Part shown: positions 23,106 to 35,165 of the stretch, in pieces
How positions within the stretch are numbered: position 1 is the stretch's first letter
Layout of the letters: each line of letters starts with the position of its first letter
Origin: Paulownia fortunei
Taxonomy: Eukaryota > Streptophyta > Magnoliopsida > Lamiales > Paulowniaceae
Direction: 5' to 3'
DNA: 64,000 nt
Assembly: GCA_019321725.1 (NCBI GenBank)
Contig: CM033122.1
Coordinates: 15,960,274-16,024,273, forward strand
Position numbers and translations under genes: made by a program
Notes under the pieces: generated by a model
Told to the model about the DNA's origin: nothing
Seen by the model: only the letters and a program-made list of their open reading frames with translations
Database searches by the model: none

Positions 23106-25964
23106 ATGCCCATGGACTCCACTCTCCTCCACCACTCCTCCACACTTGCACTGCTGCTCTTTTCAGGTAACCCTTTTCATTCCACCTTTCACTTTCAATT
23201 CTAGTTTTATTCACACTATGAATTATGACTGTATTCTTTATATCAATGTAGCTTCATTATTCTTCACGGCGGCGTCCGCCATCGGCATCAACTACGGCCA
23301 GATCGCCAACAACCTCCCCCACCCGGAGGCCGTAAGTCCACTCGTCAAATCCATCGGCGCTACCCGCCTCAAGCTCTATGACGCCGACCCACGCGTCCTC
23401 AGAGCCTTCGCCAACACCGGTGTCGAGTTCATCGTTGGCCTAGGCAACGAAAACTTGGCCAACATGCGAGATCCCAAGCAAGCCCAGGCCTGGGTCAAGA
23501 CCAACGTCCAGTGCTACTTACCCGCCACCAAAATCATCTGCATTGCCGTCGGGAACGAGGTTCTCACGTTCAACGACTCCACTCTTTCTTCTAACCTCCT
23601 CCCCGCCATGGAAAACATCCACGCCGCCCTCGTTTCACTCAACCTCGACAAGCAAGTCACGGTCACCACCGCCCACAATTTGGGCATTTTGGACGTCTCT
23701 TATCCTCCCTCCGCCGGCGTATTCCGCCGGGATCTGACTCAGAAGTTGTCCTGTATCCTCGATTTTCACTGCAAAGTGGGCTCCCCATTTTTGATAAATG
23801 CGTATCCCTACTTCGCCTACAAGGCTAATCCCAAGCAAATACCATTAGATTTCGTGCTGTTCGAGGGCTCGGGGATTGTGGATACGGGTTCGGGCCTGCA
23901 TTACGATAACATGTTCCACGCCCAAATTGACGCGGCGCATTCAGCAATAGAAAAGCTTGGGTACAAAAACGTGTGTTTGCAGATCTCCGAGACGGGGTGG
24001 CCGTCGAAGGGAGACGCCGACGAGGCCGGGGCGACGCCGGAGAACGCCAGAAAGTACAACGGGAACTTGCTCAAGTTGATTGCCGAGAAGAAGGGGACGC
24101 CGATGAGGCCCAATTTGGATTTGAACATTTACGTGTTTGCTTTATTTAACGAGAATCAGAAGCCCGGACCGACTTCGGAGAGAAACTTCGGGCTCTTCAA
24201 GCCCGATGGGACGCCAGTGTATAATCTGGGGTTCAATGTGACGGGCTTGGGGAGTACGAACTCGCCGAGCTCAGGTGGCAGCTCCGACGGTACGACGCCG
24301 TATGTCTCGTCACCAGCGGGCGGGCCTCCGAATGGATACTTGTCCATTACTGCTGATGACGCGGTGAGTCTTCTTTTTCCGTCCTTTTCCGGGCTTAATT
24401 TTGCAACTGCCTTATTTTGCTGCTTTTTAGCTTGCTTTACTGGTGCTTTGCTTATGACCACTGACCCGAGTGTTGGAGTTGAACCGGGGGACGTCCCTCA
24501 ACTTATCTATAATCTTAAATCTTTAAGGGGTTGAATCGGGTAATCATCCGTTATTTTGTCTATAATTATAAATTTAATATGGAAATTTCATAGAATTTAA
24601 AATTTTATTCCTTTAAATTTTGAAATTAATCTCTCTCAAAATATCTATTTCGTCCCTAAATTACAACTTGCTTGTGGCGAGTGGCGTAGGGAGGCGTAGG
24701 ATTAGCATTAGGAGTGCGTAATAAGGAAATTCCCAATTTCTGTAAATTTCTTGGGGAAAGGGAATTTCTTCAATTTGAGTGGAGCAGTGGACAGTGCAAG
24801 TAGATGAATAATTAATGAAAATCAGTAATAATTATTGTCAAAAAAAAAAAAAAAAAAAGCATAAAAAAGACCCCTTGGATTGAGTAAATATGTATGGACT
24901 TAAGATATATTCATTTATGGTTGAGTTGGCTGTCACCTTGAACCAGCACATTTAAGTTATCTTGTTGCCCAACTGCCCCTGTGAAAACTGGTTCAGTATC
25001 CCCATCCAGTGTCTTGTTCTGAATACAATCAAGAATTTCCAGCCGGGTAAGGTTGGCATTACTCCATTGTAAAAGCAGGGTTGTTCTGGCTTCTTGGAGT
25101 ATTGTGGTAAAGCAGAAAGTCACTACTTGGGCAGTGTTCTTGTGCTAAGGGAAGTTGATGGATCTAAGATGAATCAGACATGAGTAGGAGTATAAACGGA
25201 GCTAGAGAAACAGAGGGTGGAGCTGAACACTGTTACTTAGGAGCTTGAGCATCTCCAAACCTTTATCTCAATCTGAAGTTGCATTTGACTGTTCGAATTA
25301 GGCCAAGCTGTACTTTGTTTTTGATTAAATACCAAAACCTAAAATTCTTCAGAATGCCATTACTCCTTCCAATTTCTGTTGCAATAGTATGCCTTTATTG
25401 ATGTCTCTGAATTTTTCTTGCTTCAAAAAATATACTTTTTTTTTTTCCTCATCTGTGTTTGTACCTAGAAATGAGGATATGATAACACTCATCATTTTGC
25501 AACAGACTTTTAAACTTTGATCATTGATACAATTGATTGTTTCTCTTAATTTATAAAAGAACTGGGGTTCTTGCTAAATGATGAGATGATTATGGTAGAG
25601 GGAAGTAACTTTCAGCAACATTCATGACAAGCAAATATGTATGTATAATAGTTATAGTATATTTTGGTATCAATCATAGAGATTGGTTAAATTTTTGACA
25701 GCAAGTGTCTCACTTTCGTGGATAAGAAAAAGGCATCTGGACCACAATTTCACTGGACTGCTTTCTAGATGCCGTCTCGTATGCAATTGCTCCTGCTGCA
25801 TTGCATAGCTGTAATTAGAATGGATGATAGCAACTGGCTTCTTACAATAAAAAATCATTAATTTTTGGTTTCTGCTGTCTGAATTGCAGGAGAGACTTCC
25901 TCTTGGAGGGCCATTAGCCGTTTTGTGCCTGATGGTTTCAACTATTCTTGCATTACAACTCTGA
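23106..25964 (+). CDS. Glucan endo-1,3-beta-glucosidase (GH17), secreted and probably GPI-anchored
   Basis: It hydrolyses beta-1,3-glucan (callose) in the cell wall or at plasmodesmata. Model: exon 1 23106-23166, GT..AG intron, exon 2 23252-24363, intron from GTGAGT, exon 3 25890-25964; 415 aa. Joining exons 1 and 2 gives a clean signal peptide (hydrophobic LALLLFSASLFF, cleavage before IGINYGQ at residue 31). Without splicing, the open frame upstream lacks an ATG-led signal. The GH17 body spans residues 31-350: acid/base Glu123 in VGNEVL, nucleophile Glu267 in ISETGWPSKGD, NIYVFALFNENQKPGPTSER near the end. A Ser/Gly/Pro linker leads to a hydrophobic tail (PLAVLCLMVSTILALQL). There is no X8/CBM43 domain. 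It resembles Arabidopsis glucosidase 11 (At1g32860). Codon use is GC-rich, unlike its surroundings. Exon 3 is inferred; unspliced read-through would stop at 24534. Confidence 0.88.
24364..25889 (+). other. Proposed second intron of the glucanase, with alternative C-terminus
   Basis: The donor GCG|GTGAGT at 24364 and the acceptor TTGCAG at 25884-25889 are good plant consensus sites. If the intron is retained, the frame stays open for 57 more codons to TGA 24532-24534 and adds a different hydrophobic stretch (FATALFCCFLACFTGALL) followed by a hydrophilic end. An A18 tract lies at 24841-24858. No other gene is seen inside; a 70-codon minus-strand frame at 24911-25123 has no recognisable domain. 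Confidence 0.6.
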
Positions 25965-27830
25965 TATCATGTGAGATCTCAAAAAGGGATTCTTTCAAGA
26001 AGAATCATTGGGGCAACGAGAGGAATAACAGAGAGCTTAAAAGTGGCACAAAAGGTGTATTCTGTTCCTTTGCATCTATGCAATAACGTTCTTTTCAGAA
26101 TCATCATCTTCTTTCTTAGCTTAGAGCATTAAAGTTGCATGGACGATGGTTTCCCAATATCCTAAATCATGCATGACTTAAGACCGGTGTCAAGCTATGG
26201 CCAAATGCTTTGACATCCTTTTAGTGCTTTCAACATTGTAATAGTAAGACTCCGGTGAATTATGGAATGGTGGGATGTGACAAAGATGCACGGCGCTGTT
26301 TCTCTTTTAGGCTGGCAATCATGTCTTGCTTTTCCTCTCTGTAATTTTTTTGTCTAGGGGATGAGTTATGAAAGCATTTGTTCAGTTTAGTCATTCCTTA
26401 TGTATTCTACTAGGAAAGGAACCTACATTATCTGCATGGACCCCATTGTTATTCTATGTTTCTGTACTTATTATTCGTTCATGGTATTGGGATCCTAGGA
26501 GTTCTTTATTCATCTATAATTTGGATGATAGTGTTCAATCATCTCATGTATTTGGAAAATTCTTACTGTTTTCATATTGAGGCCATATAATGTCCACAAC
26601 GTGGTCCACATTATACCAACATGACATGATACTTATAGTTTAATGTGGAACACTGTGTACACACAAATGTTGCAAGAGTCTGCTCTCATCACTTGAAGGC
26701 ATCTTTCTTGATTGGGGGGCAACCCAAGTGGTCTTAAAAAATGTTGCTTTCTAGAATTTGCACTGAAGGCATGATGAATTCAAGTGTGAGTGGCACCTAT
26801 TGAATTGGATTACTTATTCAATGAAAATGAACATTTCACCTTCAGGAACTCAACTGTAAACAGCTATGTTAAAAGTTAGTTACTTAGATGCAAATTAGAA
26901 CAAATCACTTGTCATTGTTCTTTTCTATTTTCGCTATAAACTGATCACTTTCGTACATGAAAGGAAGTGAGATATGATATGGTGTCTGTAAAATTATTTA
27001 CGATTTTTGCATCCAATATTTGTCAATGAAAATTGTGCAAAACATAGATATTACATAATTAGAGATGATATGTAATTTTATTAATCTTTTTCCCCATTTC
27101 AAATTCAATAACAAGAGAATATTTTATTATTTAATTGCATATATCTATCCTTTTGGTTCTGTTTTACATGATCATTTCACTTGTTTATTCTTCCAATATC
27201 ATCTATTGCACAAATTTTAATCTATTTTTTTTTCTTTATAAAACTCCACTAATTCTCTCTTTCGTCTTTTTTGATACCCCTCTGTGAATCCATTTTTTTC
27301 GCCTAATTACTCTTTCCATTGACATACAAAATGCGAAAAGATTATTCTCACCATTTCTTTACGTAGTAACACAAAGTATGTCATTTATTTAATGTTATTT
27401 CAATGTTTTTCGAGATAATAAGCAATTCATACATGAGAAATCTCATAAAATGCTGCTTATCAAATTAAATATACCTAGGTATCTAATTTTCACTACGTGT
27501 TTGTATTTTTTTTTTTTAAGAAAAAAGATATATTAGCATACTCTTTCATTATAGTTTGATCCATTCTAAATTTCTCAATGCAATTGATCTTCTATGCATA
27601 TATGATAATTCGTATTTGCAAGCCTATTTTACTTTCAGTTAAATTGTGAACTATGTACTGAAGTATATGTCCATGACTAAGAAACAAGGTTTATATAGGG
27701 TGAAATCTGCTTAGGTCAAAAAATTCATTCATCCATTATGTATTCTCTAAAAACTCACTCCAGTCAGCAGCAGGCCTCGTTGATTGGAGTGCAGCAACAT
27801 TACCCATTGCTGCTCTTGACCCATGCCTTT
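25965..27830. other. Glucanase 3' flank and AT-rich spacer
   Basis: The first few hundred bases (to about 26340) are probably the 3' untranslated region and flank; no single polyadenylation signal stands out. 26340-27830 is AT-rich with T runs and shows no supportable gene on either strand. Confidence 0.5.
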
Positions 27831-28058
27831 CATGACTAATTTAATACTTTATAATAAATTTAAAAATTAATTAATTTTATATTGCATAACGATAAAGTTG
27901 TAAAAATATACGTGAAAACGTATTTGAAGGTTGCGCTTTTGGTTCATGACTAATTTAATATTTTATAATAAATTTAAAAATTAATTAATTTTATATTGCA
28001 TGACGAGAAAGTTGTAAAAATATACGTGACAACGCATTTGAAGGTTGCACTTTCAACC
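27831..28058. repeat. 114-bp tandem duplication, MULE-like end region
   Basis: CATGACTAATTTAATA to TTGAAGGTTGC.CTTT occurs at 27831-27944 and again at 27945-28058, about 95 percent identical. It is followed at 28102-28124 by a hairpin (AAGCGCAACT, GAA, AGTTGTGCTT). The arrangement mirrors the right end of the MULE at 17150-17302, downstream of a PMD gene, and probably marks one end of a second element. Confidence 0.65.
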
Positions 28059-28185
28059 AAAATCGCAACCCTAAAACATGTTTTTTTTTTTTCTTTTTTA
28101 AAAGCGCAACTGAAAGTTGTGCTTGAAATCATAATATGACCAAGCACGACTAATAATTGCACAATTTTATGAAATTATCAAATGT

Positions 28186-28290
28186 GCAATTATATATATA
28201 TAAAATTGTATATATATATATATAAATATATATAACAATATATAGAAAACATAATTATATATATATACACACATAATCAACATAGATAAA
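28186..28290. repeat. TA-rich microsatellite
   Basis: Runs of ATATATATATAT broken by AAAATTG, AAATA and AACAA. Low-complexity DNA next to the hairpin region. Confidence 0.8.
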
Positions 28291-29373
28291 AATTTAAACA
28301 AACACATTTGATTACATAATTATTGTAATAATATTATTTACTTAAGCTATAATAATATTATACAATAAATAACATAAATTTATACTGTTTAATTTTTTTT
28401 ACTTAAGCTATAATATGTATTTAAATTTTTACAATATGTACAATATTGAATAATAATATTATTTTGGATAATAATTACAGTATTAAATATATACATTATA
28501 TAAGTGTTGAAAAATACAAGAATAAAAAAAAATAGCCACTAGTGCCACAAGTACGTCGGTGATGTTGCCGTCTACCTCGACGTCCACCCTCACAAGCAAC
28601 AACAGTAGTGTCATGTGACTGATTATGGGTCGGATCACTAACATATGTACTATAATTTAAATTAAAGATCGACCGACCTGATGAAGTTATGGAGTTCAAC
28701 TCTCTACGATCATGATAATCATTGTCTAGATGTGAAAATGCAACAAGCGAGATAATAAACTCTCCACGTTCAGAATCGTGTCTTGGATGCTGCTGAACAA
28801 ATGGTGTCTGTGCCATACCTAAATCTGAGCTGAGTAGTATAGAGAACGATACCATATATGATGGTATACCTCAATACAGAGTGAATGGGTCATTTGCTTA
28901 TGCTTGTTGAGGTACATAATAGTTAGTGGTGTTATCCAAATCATGTGATACACGATGTGTCGAGGTGGATGGACCGCCTCATCTGCTACACTAGACATAA
29001 ATGGATGAGGAATGTCGTAAGTTGTAGAAGCATGGCTAGTAAATGCAGCACATATCGAAGTAGAGGGACCCACATCATCTACTACTGTACTACGTCTTCT
29101 CGTCCTCCTGCCTGTGTCTTGTAGTAGTGGCATTGATATATTTACATCATCTTGTTGTCTACGAAGTAGGCGTCTGAGATCATCAGTGGCATGTATAGCT
29201 TCACTCCTCAATTACATAAGTAAAGCTATATCTTCCTCGCTCGTGCCATCAACACTGAGTCTAATCCTCTCGGCTGCCATACTCTGAAATATGTATTAAA
29301 AAGAATAATATTAGGATAGACATGGGAAAGATTCCCTAAATAGTTCGACAATTTTTAACTCAAATTTTCAAGT

Positions 29374-29417
29374 CAAATAACAAATAACAAATAACAAATA
29401 ACAAATAACAAATAACA
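29374..29417. repeat. (CAAATAA)6 microsatellite
   Basis: Six perfect 7-bp units, starting at 29374, 29381, 29388, 29395, 29402 and 29409, inside the intron/insert region of the second PMD pseudogene. Confidence 0.95.
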
Positions 29418-29599
29418 ATTGGCTCGTCGAGCACTACTCTAATAACTCTGTCAGTTGCCACATTTAATTGGATATTAAGGAATCCATCTCGTTCTTCATA
29501 GTCAACTCCTACTTAACTGATCCCTTAGCCTACATAGCTCCATCATAGCTTTCGGATTCACCCTTATCAATTAAATTTTATAACATAATAATGGGGAGT

Positions 29600-30340
29600 A
29601 TGTCCGCTTTGATGGTTTTGATAGATCTTTTGACTATAACAACATAGTGGTCTAATTTTCTTCTAGAGCTATATTTTCTTGATCTTCAATTCCTATGTTC
29701 TCAACTTCAAATTTAGGAAGATCCTTCAAGGGGATCACTTTAGGTCTTTTATCTTTGGAACCTTTGCTTTTGGAGTTGTTGCTCTCTCAATCCTTATACA
29801 AGTTTTAGGTGTGCATTTACTTTCACTTACACACATATATATTATTTTACACTTTCATATTTTTTGTTTTCTTGTATGAAGTTGATGAATAATGCTGAAT
29901 TTGTTCAAGTGGAGACCCAACAATATGACGATGGGGGTGCCTAACACCTTTGCATTCATAACTTGGCTTCTAAATCTAGATCTTAGGTAGTAGACTATTT
30001 GTTAGCCCCCTTTGGGTCTGGTACAAGGCCTATATATGTTGCAAGTAATTCTAATTGCATATAGATAATTAATATATATATGAATCAATGTTACCTCAGC
30101 AATAAAAATTTGTTGGATTCATACTTGATGATAGCTCGCCTATAAGCCTCCCAAATGAATAGAACCATGGTCCTTCTTACTCTAGTGAACATTATAAGGG
30201 CATTCACCAATCTTTATCTATACACCTTAAGCCTTCGAAGACTTCTAAGTTTTTGGTGATAAGAGTATATTCTATTAGTTGAGAGTACATCTGATTATAA
30301 TATCTTATAGTCTATGTGAGAGATAATAAAAAGATTATCT
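29600..30340. other. Unassigned insertion inside the PMD pseudogene
   Basis: This stretch interrupts the PMD reading. Its plus strand reads like the end of an LTR (TGGAGACCCAAC, GGGGTGCCTAACACCTTTGC at about 29912-29955), but no pair or target duplication was found. Treated as a possible LTR-derived fragment. Confidence 0.3.
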
Positions 30341-31640
30341 CTAGCCATATCACAGTTGGAGTCTGATGTGCATGATTTGTATTTATTTTATTTATTTATT
30401 TACCTTATTTTTAATTTATCCCAATAGATAATTAACTTAGACCTAAGGAAAAGTTGATAAACCAAGCTCTATAAGAGGCTCAAGTGGCCCAAAGATACAA
30501 AACATCTGCGTGATAAGACAACTACTATATGTGTGAAACCAAAATATTGTGTCTACTTACCAAATGCTAGATACACCAACATAAGTGAGACGAGACTTAT
30601 ATGAGCTAATTTATTTAAGAAACTATTAGAACTTAATATTAAATACTATTGAAAGATACCTTGCACTAAATGGAGGAATTTGACCATCAACTTTGAGTAG
30701 CCCCATATTAACTTGATAACATAGTTTACGCATAAGAGTTTTTTTTCCATAACCATGCTTATATCTGCAACTTGAAAGAGATTAACATGTGAAATTAATA
30801 CAAGATATGACATAACTATTTTTATTTTATTTTAAAGGCTGGATATTAAGTTTACCTATAGAAGATGCATCACTCTACCAATGTTGGATTTTTCACTTTA
30901 GGATACAACACGCAACTCATGGTACATGAATCTCAGGATTGTACTGCCCAGCTGTAACTACGAATAATATCCATATGTTGCAGATATAGCAGAGATATCC
31001 CGTTGCATAAGGAATCAGAACATATAAGAACCCCTAGTAGTATCAATGCACATGTGCGTGTATATCATATTACATCATCAATTGGGTTGTTGTCATTGTC
31101 AAATGGGTGAGCCATCATGTATTCCCTCATGGCAATCTCGAAGAGGAGTGAACCTTTAAATTGATAGGCATCAAGTTGGAATCCCGGATAACGGTAACAA
31201 CAATAATCCTCCCACTGCTTCGTGGTCCTTTTAGTGTCTTGTCCAATAATAAGACGGTCATCTATTAGCAAGCCCAATATAACTGTATCATCCTGTAATG
31301 TGACAATCGTCTCTCCAACTTAAAAATAAAATGTGTGTGTTAGACTGCCATCTCTCTACTAAAGTGGTGGTATGGTGATCAAGTGCACATCAACTTTGAA
31401 TTGCCCACATTTGTATAGACCGTAGAACCCCAATCATGTAGTAAAGTGACTACACATATATGCAATAGAGACTCCTCATTAAGACTCCAAAAAAGATCAT
31501 ATGCACGTCTGACTTCTAGGGAGCTATCAATATGTCCACCATGTACATACTTAGATCGGTTAATCGACTGTAATGATAAACACTCATGTCACATGGGTCA
31601 CATTAACAGCAGCCAAATCCATCTACAAAAATAAAAAAAA

Positions 31641-33553
31641 TTGCATTTAAATAGTCAAACAAATAATTGCATCCAGTAATGTTAAAATTTAAAGTAACAT
31701 ATTATAATTCGAATTAATCATAAACTTAGTCTTAATTAAGAAAAAGAAAACATAGAAAGTTACTTATAATCAAAATTAAGTTACTAGAAAGTTCTTTTTA
31801 GAAACACTGTCTATGCATAGGCATGGATTTTGGCATAGACCACAATCCATTTATTAATCACAAAAAAAATTACAAGTAGTTTTAATTACAAAAGTAAATC
31901 ATATAAAAAAAGGAGTATTACATAACATCAATATTGTTTTGGTTTGACATATCTTAAAACAATAATATTAATTATTCATTGCAACATAACGTATTTATTG
32001 CCATATTTATACTAACAACTTGTTGACAATAACAACAATATGCACGAATACAAGTAAAATACAATTAATAATAAAACATGCAAAAAATTAAACATTCAAA
32101 GATGTAGAAAGTAGTAATTCCAAAAACGTAATAGAACGAACTTTTATTATTGTTCTTTAATAAATTATTTTCAATCTTTATATAACGAATAATTCCCTTC
32201 ACTACTAGAATAAACTACAACAATAGTTATGTACGTATTTAAAAAAAATATTAGTTATGCTAATTGTCTTATGTTTACTTATATATAAGTATTAATACTA
32301 GAAATATTTTGTTACTAATATATATAAAAATATCATTGTCTTATTTATAGTGGGAGTAAAATGCTGACAAACTAAAAATTATTGTTAATGGAAATATAAC
32401 AAACATTTATTTTCTAAGCTGTAATTTTTGTTTTTTGTTATTTATAAATTTATTAATAAATTTATATTTTTTTTTTTGCAATATCATATTTATATACTAA
32501 TTCAGAAGAAATCAATTAATATGCAATATTTATTTATTTCTAAATAGATAATCTGGAACAGAAGTTCATATACTATTCATTTAATTTAAGCATACAGTTG
32601 GAGAAGCCCTAACATGAACTCAAAGTTAGGATTTCTCTTGTTCATATGGGGGATGTGTTAGGGTTCATTTTTTTTAGGCAGTGGCAAAATCATGTTGCTT
32701 AAGAATTAATATAATGTTTATTTTTTATTTTTTTTTGTCTATGAGTTGATTAATGTGAATTATGTAAGTAAATTGTGAGCAATGTAATGATTTGAGAGCA
32801 ATAGTTTTGATATTTTGAACAAATTTGATACAAAGCTTATGTAGCTTATGAAATTTGCTTCTTGTCACCGTTGCATCATATGTCCTTGTACTTTTTTATT
32901 TTTGTTTAATCAAGTGTTGTGATATATGAACTTTTATAAGATATTTTGCATTGTATTATACATAAATCAACCTTCTTAGATTGCATAAGCAAACCTAATT
33001 ACAACACACTTTAGCTTAAATGCCTAATTAAACTTTTTTGTATGTGCAAGCATCCACCCAATTGAAAGGTAAACTTTGAAAAGTCCATCAGTTGAAAAAT
33101 TGAAAACATCACGTTAAACCCCCCCCCCCCCCCCCCCCCCTGTTTGGTTTTCTTAAACCTTCACATGCAAGGCACATGCATGACAGTAACCCCAAAATAG
33201 ATGGTAATAAAATGCAAGTAAACAGTATCAATAAATAATAAAAAATAAGTAGAATATGATAGCTCTAAGGAGTGTATGTGTAAGTACCAAATATAGGTTA
33301 CCTATATTATATTTGATTACATAATTATAGTGGTGATTGAATTAAAATGCGACAACTACTAAATTTAACAAAAACATCTAAAATACAATGAGATTGACAG
33401 ATTGAATTCAATATTAAGGATAATCAAGGCATTGGTTAGTCATTTTATATTATTATGAATCTAACTTAATTGTGATTGAGAATGATGTGAGTTGTGTGAC
33501 GGTGGGTCATCCTAATGTAATTAGTAATTTTTTTTGAATCGGACCAAATCTAC
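31641..33553. other. AT-rich spacer with dispersed repeat copy, hairpin and C tract
   Basis: No gene seen. 32090-32530 matches the AT-rich repeat also found at about 47080-47530 and 53640-53960. A hairpin lies at 32599-32638 (GAGAAGCCCTAAC and GTTAGGATTTCTC, 11 of 13 paired). An uninterrupted run of 22 C occupies 33119-33140. Confidence 0.6.
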
Positions 33554-35165
33554 TGCTACAACTTTAAGGTTGCAAACCCAAGTGCAGGTTGTAGTAAGTA
33601 ATAAATTTCTCGTGAGTCCGAGGTCGATCCACAGGGAAGTTGTTTGAAAAATTCAAGTTTATATTTATAAAAAAATGGAGTTTATGTGAATCAAAAATAT
33701 ATAAACAATTAATGTATGATGTAGCTAAAGAAAAAACCTGAAGTAATAAAAGTACTGAGGATTAGGGATCCACTCTTGAGTTTTGGATAGATAAATGGTT
33801 ATTTATTCTTTTTACCTCTATTAATTGCCACAATTGGAATCCATACATAATGAAGGTTCCAATGGGAAGATATTATCAAGTAACTCATGCAATAAGGTAA
33901 TCATGATATTGTCTTACTATTGCAAATTATCTCTTAACGCCAACACTTATTTATGGGATCAAGCATTTATATACTCTTTCGTCAACAACAAATCAAGGTT
34001 TCACATTAGCAGTCGGTGGGGTAAAACCGTACAATAAGCTAAATGAAGCCAAGTATTGTTGTGCCATTGGAGATACATAAATCAAGAATCACCACAAAAA
34101 TAAGTAGGTTTAGATCAAAAATAATAATAATAATACAACATACTTAAACAATTTCTACCCTTATAACCATTTATCTTCCTCCATCAAGAGATTCACCCTT
34201 TTTCCTCAGCAAAATAAAATTTAGAAAGACATAATAAAAGTAACAAAGACTAAAAATATAAGAGAAACTAGAGAATGCATTTCTATTACTACTAGAAAAC
34301 TTACAATACTAGAAAACATACAAACTAGATAACTTAGCCTAAAGAAACCCTCTACCCCCCTCCTCTTACAAGCTGAATACATGGCCTATTTATAGTACTT
34401 GGAGTAAGCTAGAGGCCAAACAAATAATGGAGGAGTTAATCAAGTGGTATGCTAGTTGCCAAGAGTTGGTAAGTTGTTACACAAATTTCTCAACCACTGA
34501 ATTGAATTATATTTTTCGGTCAGATACAGCCAGAGTTTGAAGATACATAAAGAATAAAAATTGTAGATCTTTCAACGCTGATATATTTTCATATATCTTT
34601 TGTCAAATTTGGCGATCGGATGAAGGAGATATGGTCAAATTACCGAGTCATGTCCAAGAGCCGCCCTGTAACATCTGCAGCAACTTGCAGCCTATGGTTT
34701 TACCATTTCAACACATTTTCACACCATCTTGTCTTCAGCAAACTTGTTTATTTACCTCTTGGTATAACATATCCGAATTTTAGACCAAAATAAATTTGGG
34801 CTCAAGATATATAACCGAATTGGTAAAATAAGTCAATACTGGGCTGAACTTGATCTGAATTTTGGTGATCCATTTTGTGTAATTACTTGGATGAATTTTC
34901 TGCTATCATCAAGACTGAATTGGGCTGAGCCTCCAACATAAAAGTTGTACCTCTATCTCTTGGCTTTCAAATGAAACAAGCTTCAGGTCCATAGAGCTTT
35001 TGATCATGAAGTTATGCTCAAATTACAAAAACTGCACAAGTCTGAAAACATGCTTCCATTTATTCCCTAACACAAAATATTAATAAAACAAGAATATTAA
35101 CAAGAATAAAGCAAGAAAAGTATAAAGGATTTGATATAAAAATATGTCAAAATATGCACTTATCA
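33554..35165 (-). repeat. Athila 3' LTR
   Basis: 1,612 bp, the partner of 44042-45657. The length difference of four bases equals four single-base indels, all at or near short runs. Confidence 0.95.

Larger units (their letters stand above)
28496..31640 (-). pseudogene. Second plant mobile domain (PMD) pseudogene
   Basis: Read from the right, the minus strand gives the same PMD segments as 14523-16910. They are a GFYGLYKCGQF-type start (about 31430), ERWQSNTHTFYF, VGETIVTLQDD, ILGLLIDDRLIIG (31230-31330), QWEDYCCYRYPGFQLDAYQF (31140-31205) and YTRTCALILLG, LLYLQHMDIIRSYSW (30900-31060). A C-terminal exon begins about 29281 (AERIRLSVDGTSEEDIALL, acceptor AG at 29282-29283) and ends near 28545 with a RRTCGTSGY end, equivalent to CGTGGHY in the first copy. 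Stops (for example at about 29213, 31320, 31350) and an unrelated insertion near 29640-30060 break it. No transposase is visible upstream of it. Confidence 0.75.

Noticed and set aside
24911..25123. 70-codon minus-strand frame in the glucanase intron
   Set aside because: No start context or domain; it lies entirely within the proposed intron.
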